DNA of 5,516 nucleotides. Origin: CAZNVB01 sp964651495. Lineage in GTDB: Bacteria; Acidobacteriota; Aminicenantia; Aminicenantales; UBA8522. Both the position numbers and the translations under genes were made by a program. Under the pieces are notes generated by a model. The model had not been told where the DNA came from. It saw only the letters and a list, made by a program, of their open reading frames with translations, and made no database searches. Positions 1 through 3,964 of the stretch are shown here, one piece after another (within the stretch, counting starts at the first letter, position 1; each line of letters opens with the position of its first letter). The stretch lies in NCBI GenBank assembly GCA_964651495.1, contig CAZYWP010000164.1, positions 1 through 5,516 on the forward strand. The letters run 5' to 3'.

Positions 1-509
1 GCTTGTTCTATTGCCTGTTGATAGGCGGTCAGGGCTTGGGGGTAATTGCGCTGCTGAAACTCCAATCGCTCGGCCGATTGAATCCTGGCCACCGCGGACG
101 ATGGTCGCGCCGGGGAAGAGATGGGGGACCGATGACCATTTGGGACATACAGAAGCTTGGCTGCGGGAAAGCGAATGGTCTCGAAGTCCTGGAGAAGGAA
201 CACCTGTTCTACCAGAGGATGTTCATCAATCAGGTTTTTCAGGCGACTGATCTGCTCCCCGGACGGCGCCTTCAGAGGGTCTGAAATGACGCCTGAAAAT
301 GCCTTTTCGACGGCCATGATCTTTTCCTCAATCAGACCGACAACCCGCTCTGAGATTCTCCGGTGCTCATCGAGCCGCCCTTTCTCGAGCAGGGCGCGGT
401 CATTCTGGATGCCTCGAAAGGCCAGATATCCCAGAAGCAAGCTGGGCAAGACAATGCCCAGCAGGAAGAGGAAGATGATCTTCTGGCGCTTTTTGGTGGG
501 GGCGTTCAT
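1..509 (-). CDS. Membrane-anchored sensor-like protein, N-terminal part (possible sensor histidine kinase); runs off the left edge
   Basis: An uninterrupted minus-strand frame runs from an ATG at 507-509 to the window edge (169 full codons, no stop). The protein begins MNAPTKKRQK, a positively charged cytoplasmic tail. One hydrophobic segment follows at about residues 11-31 (IIFLFLLGIVLPSLLLGYLAF), a typical uncleaved signal anchor. Residues 32-95 are rich in charged heptad-like helix (NDRALLEKGRLDEHRRISERV), as in the stalk of membrane sensors. Residues 99-122 look like the start of a folded sensor region. The last residues (about 146-169, RLEFQQRNYPQALTAYQQAI) resemble a TPR helix pair. No kinase motif is visible because the gene is cut. 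The histidine-kinase reading is inference from similar membrane sensors whose N-terminus has this layout. A chemoreceptor or a TPR-bearing membrane protein is also possible. The gene is divergent from the lipid operon. No Shine-Dalgarno precedes the ATG. Confidence 0.8.
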   Translation of the reverse strand, partial: MNAPTKKRQKIIFLFLLGIVLPSLLLGYLAFRGIQNDRALLEKGRLDEHRRISERVVGLIEEKIMAVEKAFSGVISDPLKAPSGEQISRLKNLIDEHPLVEQVFLLQDFETIRFPAAKLLYVPNGHRSPISSPARPSSAVARIQSAERLEFQQRNYPQALTAYQQAIEQ

Positions 510-533
510 TTTCAATATTTAATGCTGGCTTTC

Positions 534-562
534 ATTTTAAGAAAGGCCTGCAGCAAATACAA
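534..562 (-). promoter_or_regulatory. Candidate sigma-70-like promoter for the leftward sensor gene
   Basis: Read on the minus strand, TTGTAT (557-562) is followed after 17 bases by TAAAAT (534-539). The -10 box matches TATAAT at 5 of 6 positions, but the -35 is weak at 3 of 6. Predicted transcription would start near 527, about 18 bases before the ATG at 509. The position in an AT-rich pocket just upstream of the gene supports it. It is pattern matching only. Confidence 0.35.
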
Positions 563-611
563 GCCGCCTGGAGAAGCCAGGAAAATCATGGTTTTTATTT
601 TCTCCGCCCTG

Positions 612-620
612 TGCTATAAG
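612..620 (+). promoter_or_regulatory. Candidate extended -10 promoter for the lipid kinase operon
   Basis: TGCTATAAG at 612-620 reads as a TGn extension directly in front of a -10 hexamer TATAAG (615-620, 5 of 6 to consensus). Extended -10 promoters need little from the -35, and the -35 region here (592-597, TTTTTA) is indeed poor. Transcription would start near 627, giving a leader of only about 10 bases before the ATG at 637, too short for a Shine-Dalgarno. None is seen. Confidence 0.4.
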
Positions 621-636
621 TCCTGTCAAGCACGCC

Positions 637-1539
637 ATGAAAACCCTGCTCGTCGTCAACCCGGCCGCCGGGCACGGCCGGGGGGAGAAGTGCTTCCGGC
701 GCCTCGAGCCCCGCCTCCGCTCCGCCATCCCCGGTCTCGAGGTCCGCTTCTCGGAGCAGGCAGGCCACGCCGTCGAAATCGGGAAGCGGGCTGCCGGCGA
801 AGGTTTCGACCGCTTGATTTGCCTGGGCGGCGACGGCACACCTTATGAAGTCATCAACGGCCTCTATTCCGCAGGCCGTCCCGCCCGTCTCCCCGAAATC
901 GGTCAGATCCCGGCCGGCACCGGAAATTCCTTCCTCCGCGACTTCGATATCCTCACGCCCGACGAGGCCCTCGAAAGGATCCTGGCCGGGCGCCGCCGCC
1001 GCGTCGACCTCGTTGAGTTCCACTATCGAGAGGGAACGGACACCCTCCGCCGCTACTCGCTCAACATCCTCGGCGTCGGTCTCATCGCCGACATCCTCCG
1101 GCTGACCAACGAGCGCCTCAAGTTCCTCGGCGCGGCCGGATACAGCCTGGCCGTCCTCATCCGCCTCGCGCGCGGCATGGACAATCGCATCACCATCGAG
1201 GCCGACGGCCGCAGGCTTGAGGTCGCCGACAGCGCCCTGGTCGTCTCCAACTCGAAATACACGGGCGGGAAGATGAAGATCGCGCCGTCCGCAGACGTAT
1301 CCGACGGAAGGGCCGACCTTGTCCTCTTCAACGGCGTCAACCGCCGCGAGATCGTCTCCATTTTCGGCGGCGTATTCTCCGGCCGGCATATGGCCCACCC
1401 GAAGGTCGAGACTCTCCAGGCCGCCTCGATCTCCGTGGAAGCCACCCCTCCCCTTCGCCTGATGGCCGACGGTGAGCTCCTGGGGCACACGCCGCTCCGG
1501 GTCAGGGTCCTGCCGGCGGAGCTGACCATCCTGGCATGA
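637..1539 (+). CDS. Diacylglycerol kinase family lipid kinase (YegS/DagK type)
   Basis: A 300-residue protein, the usual length for soluble bacterial lipid kinases (DAGK_cat, COG1597). These enzymes move the gamma-phosphate of ATP to a lipid hydroxyl, classically diacylglycerol giving phosphatidic acid, at the inner face of the cytoplasmic membrane. Visible motifs in order are NPAAG (8-12), an N-terminal nucleotide-binding element; GGDGT (64-68), the hallmark ATP-binding loop, followed by PYEVINGL; PAGTGNSFLRDF (92-103), matching the usual PlGTgNDfaR block; and a C-terminal DGE (278-280), which fits the conserved acidic site at the end of the beta-sandwich domain. There is no transmembrane segment. 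The start is the ATG that opens the conserved KTLLVVNPAAG strand; no Shine-Dalgarno is present. The stop overlaps the next gene's start (ATGA, 1536-1539). The exact lipid substrate (diacylglycerol, undecaprenol-like or sphingoid lipid) cannot be read from sequence. Confidence 0.93.
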   Translation: MKTLLVVNPAAGHGRGEKCFRRLEPRLRSAIPGLEVRFSEQAGHAVEIGKRAAGEGFDRLICLGGDGTPYEVINGLYSAGRPARLPEIGQIPAGTGNSFLRDFDILTPDEALERILAGRRRRVDLVEFHYREGTDTLRRYSLNILGVGLIADILRLTNERLKFLGAAGYSLAVLIRLARGMDNRITIEADGRRLEVADSALVVSNSKYTGGKMKIAPSADVSDGRADLVLFNGVNRREIVSIFGGVFSGRHMAHPKVETLQAASISVEATPPLRLMADGELLGHTPLRVRVLPAELTILA

Positions 1540-2258
1540 GAAAGCTCGGCGAACGCCTACGCTCCGTCCTCATCTGGACGGTCGCCCTGCCCTTCTTTCT
1601 TTTCGCCTGCGGCCTCGTCTGGCTCGGCTCCTTCATCCTCCGCGGCAGGGCCCTCGAGGGCCTGATCAAGGCCGGGTGCCGGGCCGTTCTGTTCGTCTGC
1701 GACATCCGCGTCCGGACGGGCGGCCGCAAAAACCTGGTCCCCGGCCGCCAGTATGTGGTGATGATGAACCACGTCAATTTCTTCGACCCGCTCGTCTTCT
1801 ACGCGGCCTTCCCGGGGCTGGCCCGCGGCGTCGAGGAGGAAAGCCACTTCCGCTGGCCGGTCTATGGGGAGACGATCCGTCGCATCGGCATGTTCCCCAT
1901 CAGCCGGACGGACACTCAGCGGGCGGTGGAGAGCCTGCGCCGGGCCGCGGCCTGGGTCCGTTTCCGGCCGGACTTCTCCTTCGCCGTCCTGCCCGAGGGA
2001 ACGCGGACCCGGGACGGAGCTCTCGGCCCGTTCAAGCGCGGCGGGTTTCTCCTGGCCATTGAGACGGGCTTGGACATCCTGCCCGTCGTCCAGACAGGAG
2101 CCTTTCGCATCGCCCGCAAGGGAAGCCTGCTCATCCGGCCCGGCCGGGTCGACGTAGCCATCGAGCCCGGGGTGCCAACGGCCGGTTATACCAAAGAGAA
2201 TGTCGGGGAGCTCATCGAGCGTGTCCGCGGGGTTTTCCTCGAACGTCTCGGCGCCTGA
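1536..2258 (+). CDS. 1-acyl-sn-glycerol-3-phosphate acyltransferase-like protein (PlsC family)
   Basis: A 240-residue PlsC-family (LPLAT, COG0204) acyltransferase, normal in length. All four family blocks are present: NHVNFFD (78-84), the catalytic NHx4D with His79 and Asp84; GMFPISR (118-124), the glycerol-phosphate-binding block; PEGTRTR (153-159); and a hydrophobic stretch with Pro183 (DILPVV). Residues about 11-35 form one N-terminal membrane helix (VLIWTVALPFFLFACGLVWL), placing the enzyme on the inner membrane. The known family role is transfer of an acyl chain to lysophosphatidic acid to make phosphatidic acid. Some members use ornithine-lipid or other lyso-lipids, so the substrate is inferred. 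The ATG lies inside the kinase stop (ATGA). With no well-placed Shine-Dalgarno (nearest GGAG about 14 bases upstream), translation is probably coupled to the kinase. Both products converge on phosphatidic acid. Confidence 0.92.
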   Translation: MRKLGERLRSVLIWTVALPFFLFACGLVWLGSFILRGRALEGLIKAGCRAVLFVCDIRVRTGGRKNLVPGRQYVVMMNHVNFFDPLVFYAAFPGLARGVEEESHFRWPVYGETIRRIGMFPISRTDTQRAVESLRRAAAWVRFRPDFSFAVLPEGTRTRDGALGPFKRGGFLLAIETGLDILPVVQTGAFRIARKGSLLIRPGRVDVAIEPGVPTAGYTKENVGELIERVRGVFLERLGA

Positions 2259-2277
2259 GCCCGAGAATTCCCCTTTT
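2246..2277 (+). terminator. Weak candidate terminator after the acyltransferase
   Basis: TCTCGG (2246-2251) can pair with CCGAGA (2261-2266) across a 9-base loop that contains the acyltransferase stop codon. A CCCCTTTT stretch ends a few bases later. The stem is short, the T-run is interrupted and not adjacent, so this is a poor intrinsic terminator. It is reported only because it is the best hairpin at the 3' end of the operon. Confidence 0.2.
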
Positions 2278-2291
2278 CGCCGCGCCAGGGT

Positions 2292-2400
2292 TCAAGGCGG
2301 CAATGCCGGCCCCGTCCTGGAGAAAGCGTTCGTTCCTCAGGTCGAAGATATCGTCCGGGCGATAAGGCAAATGCTCGGAAAAAAGAGGCGTGGCCTTTAA
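2292..2400 (+). pseudogene. Coding-like stretch in the spacer, possible gene tail remnant
   Basis: In one frame the spacer after the acyltransferase reads as a protein-like tail: VQGGNAGPVLEKAFVPQV followed by EDIVRAIRQMLGKKRRGL and a TAA at 2398-2400. Codon choice is like real genes here (GTC CTG GAG, GTC GAA GAT ATC GTC CGG GCG), and the end is an amphipathic, basic helix. Within the spacer, between the acyltransferase stop and this stretch, the frame has no start. It extends back only by overlapping the acyltransferase out of frame (ATG at 2200). I do not recognise the sequence. It may be the tail of a decayed gene, or chance openness in GC-rich DNA. Confidence 0.2.
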
Positions 2401-2423
2401 AAATGGCTAATTTGTAATTCACT

Positions 2424-2447
2424 GCGAAAAAGTCTTGACTTTTTTGC
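2424..2447. promoter_or_regulatory. 24-bp near-perfect palindrome overlapping the ATPase promoter (candidate operator)
   Basis: GCGAAAAAGTC (2424-2434), a TT centre (2435-2436) and GACTTTTTTGC (2437-2447) form an inverted repeat matching at 10 of 11 positions per arm, the exception being a G opposite T. It covers the whole -35 box (2435-2440), where a dimeric repressor would block RNA polymerase. As RNA it would fold to a hairpin with a CUUG loop, but it lies upstream of the predicted transcription start, so a DNA operator is the better reading. Acting as a bidirectional terminator for the upstream operon is a weaker alternative. Confidence 0.45.
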
Positions 2448-2462
2448 ACATTGATACATAAT
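2435..2462 (+). promoter_or_regulatory. Sigma-70-like promoter for the ATPase gene, predicted leaderless
   Basis: TTGACT (2435-2440, 5 of 6 to TTGACA) and CATAAT (2457-2462, 5 of 6 to TATAAT) are separated by 16 bases in an AT-rich patch within otherwise GC-rich DNA. The expected transcription start, about seven bases after the -10, falls on or next to the A of the ATG at 2469. The mRNA would then have no leader, which agrees with the absence of any Shine-Dalgarno. Confidence 0.6.
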
Positions 2463-2468
2463 AGCCAT

Positions 2469-3599
2469 ATGCAGAGATACCTGGAAGAACACATCAAACG
2501 GGACCTCGGGAAAAAAATCGTCCTCGTTTCGGGCCCCCGGCAGGTGGGGAAAACCACCCTGTCCCGCCAACTTATCGACCCTTACGTCTACCTGAATTTC
2601 GACTCCAGCCCCGACCGGGAGATGATCCGTAAACTCGAATGGGACCGAAGAGCCCGGCTCGTCATATTCGACGAGCTCCATAAAATGAAAAACTGGAAGT
2701 CCTGGCTCAAGGGCGTTTACGACACGGAGGGCATCCCGCCGGCGATCCTCGTCACCGGTTCGGCAAGGCTGGATCTTTACCGCAAAGGCGGGGATTCCCT
2801 GGCCGGCCGGTTCTTTTCCTATCGGCTGCATCCTCTGACGGTTCGCGAGATATGTAACTCTCTTCCCGAGAAGTCGGAGGACGCCATTCATCATTTGCTG
2901 CGGCTCGGAGGTTTTCCGGAACCGTATCTCGGCAAAGAAGAAGGAGCGGCCCGACGATGGAGAAGAACACACATCGACACCATCATCCGTCAGGACCTTC
3001 TGGATCTCGAGAAGATCAGGGATCTGAAGTCCGTCGAGATTCTGATCGACCTCCTCAGGATGCGGGTCGGATCTCCCACGTCATTCTCCTCCCTGGCCGA
3101 GGACCTTCAGGTATCGCCGCACACGGTCCAGCACTGGCTCCAGGTGCTGGAACAGCTCTGCATCGTGTTCCCGGTCCGGCCCTACCACCGAAATATCGCG
3201 AGGAGCCTTTTGAAGGAACCCAAATTCTATTTTTATGACGTCGGCGACGTCAAGGACGACCTCGGAGCCCGTCTGGAAAATCTCGTTGCTACGGCTCTTC
3301 TCCGCGAGACCCATCTGCTCGAAGACACAACCGGGAGGAAAACGGCGCTCCACTACCTTAGGGACAAGGAGAAGCGCGAGGTGGATTTCCTGGTTGTGAT
3401 CGACGGCCATCCCGTCCTTATGGTCGAAGTCAAGGCGGGGGAAGACAGATTCGACAAATCCCTGTTCCGCTTTCGCCGTCATCTCTCTGGTGCCCGGGCT
3501 GTCCAGGTCGTCCTCGGCCTCCGGAGGAGGAAAAGCTCCCAGGGCGTGGAGATGACCTCGGCGCACGAATTCCTGGAAAAACTCGAATTCAAAGAGTAG
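2469..3599 (+). CDS. AAA_14/DUF4143 ATPase (COG1373 family)
   Basis: A 376-residue protein, typical in length for this family. The P-loop ATPase domain has Walker A GPRQVGKTT (22-30), Walker B LVIFDEL with Asp68-Glu69 (64-70), and a sensor-like TGSAR (96-100), followed by the family block SLAGRFFSYRLHPL (110-123). Residues about 204-234 (SLAEDLQVSPHTVQHWLQVL) form a winged-helix-like element. The C-terminal DUF4143 part has EVDFLV (304-309) and MVEVKAG (318-324), an arrangement like the PD-(D/E)xK nuclease fold, ending in a short beta-alpha tail. An in-frame TTG at 2451 lies between the promoter boxes, so the ATG at 2469 is preferred. The cellular role of the family is not established. Many copies sit in variable, accessory regions, and here the gene stands alone beside toxin-gene debris. 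Whether the nuclease-like fold is active is unknown. Confidence 0.93.
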   Translation: MQRYLEEHIKRDLGKKIVLVSGPRQVGKTTLSRQLIDPYVYLNFDSSPDREMIRKLEWDRRARLVIFDELHKMKNWKSWLKGVYDTEGIPPAILVTGSARLDLYRKGGDSLAGRFFSYRLHPLTVREICNSLPEKSEDAIHHLLRLGGFPEPYLGKEEGAARRWRRTHIDTIIRQDLLDLEKIRDLKSVEILIDLLRMRVGSPTSFSSLAEDLQVSPHTVQHWLQVLEQLCIVFPVRPYHRNIARSLLKEPKFYFYDVGDVKDDLGARLENLVATALLRETHLLEDTTGRKTALHYLRDKEKREVDFLVVIDGHPVLMVEVKAGEDRFDKSLFRFRRHLSGARAVQVVLGLRRRKSSQGVEMTSAHEFLEKLEFKE

Positions 3600-3642
3600 G
3601 AACTCATTTTCGCGAATGATGGCGTCCTGCAAAAAACCTGTC

Positions 3643-3843
3643 CTATCCCAGCCAGTTCTCGACTCTGAGCCGTTTGATCCGCCGGAACTCCTCCGTGTTG
3701 TTGGTTACGAGGATGATGTCGAGACTCAGCGCGTGAGCGCCGATCTGTGTATCCAGCGGGCCGATCGGTGTCGCGGCTTTTTCCAGCTCGGCTCGGACAG
3801 GTCCATAAGCGGAGGCCGAGGCGAATTGAGAAACCGCTGCTTT
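3643..3843 (-). pseudogene. vapC: VapC-type PIN-domain toxin, C-terminal remnant
   Basis: On the minus strand the frame ending at the stop 3643-3645 reads AYGPVRAELEKA, then TPIGPLDTQIGAHALSL, then DIILVTNNTEEFRRIKRL and RVENWLG. This is the textbook C-terminal half of a VapC ribonuclease, which cleaves tRNA as the toxin of a type II toxin-antitoxin pair. The catalytic Asp of GPLD (codon 3751-3753) and the VTNN block are kept. Family-like sequence begins near 3843. A stop lies in frame at 3856-3858, and the whole open stretch holds no ATG, GTG or TTG, so it cannot be translated alone. The N-terminal half with the first catalytic Asp (LDTN) and the VapB antitoxin are both absent. It is a remnant, not a working toxin. 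Confidence 0.85.
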
Positions 3844-3844
3844 C

Positions 3845-3964
3845 CCCCGCGTCCTTTATCTCGGGTCGAACATCTGGTCACGGCGTCTCAGCCTCGAGCA
3901 CCGGGTCGTTTACCTGGTGAGAGACGACCGCATCGACTTTCTCCAGGCCCGGAATCAGAGCTAA
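3845..3964 (+). pseudogene. yoeB: YoeB/Txe-type mRNA interferase toxin, C-terminal remnant
   Basis: On the plus strand, VLYLGSNIWSRRLSLEHR continues as VVYLVRDDRIDFLQARNQS and stops at TAA 3962-3964. This matches the C-terminal 35 or so residues of YoeB/Txe toxins, which carry WSRRI..EHRLVY and end in RYHY. The Arg of EHR (codon 3902-3904), equivalent to E. coli YoeB Arg65, is kept. The last three residues are NQS in place of the family's YHY, so the catalytic His83 and Tyr84 equivalents are gone. The N-terminal half with the Glu46 equivalent is missing, there is no start codon (a stop lies at 3827-3829), and no YefM antitoxin gene precedes it. The stop overlaps by two bases the stop of the convergent outer-membrane gene. 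Confidence 0.75.

Noticed and set aside
512..535. Minus-strand mini-ORF encoding MKASIKY just upstream of the sensor gene
   Set aside because: Eight codons including the stop, no Shine-Dalgarno, and its ATG lies on the predicted -10 box, so it would not be transcribed.
567..581. Hairpin CCTGG-AGAAG-CCAGG between the divergent genes
   Set aside because: Only five base pairs, with no T-run next to it and no link to either promoter; expected by chance.
601..636. TTGACA on the minus strand (about 624-629) as a -35 for the leftward gene
   Set aside because: A perfect hexamer, but no acceptable -10 lies 16-18 bases downstream; TTGTAT/TAAAAT closer to the gene fits better.
595..1488. Minus-strand open frame antisense to the lipid kinase
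   Set aside because: The plus strand carries the GGDGT and GTGN motifs; the antisense openness comes from GC-rich codon bias.
3610..3620. Small palindrome TTCGCGAA after the ATPase stop
   Set aside because: Eight bases, no T-run and no extension; not a terminator or a convincing binding site.
3081..3632. Minus-strand open frame of 183 codons overlapping the ATPase 3' half
   Set aside because: Shadow of the ATPase gene, whose plus-strand frame has Walker motifs and DUF4143 blocks.
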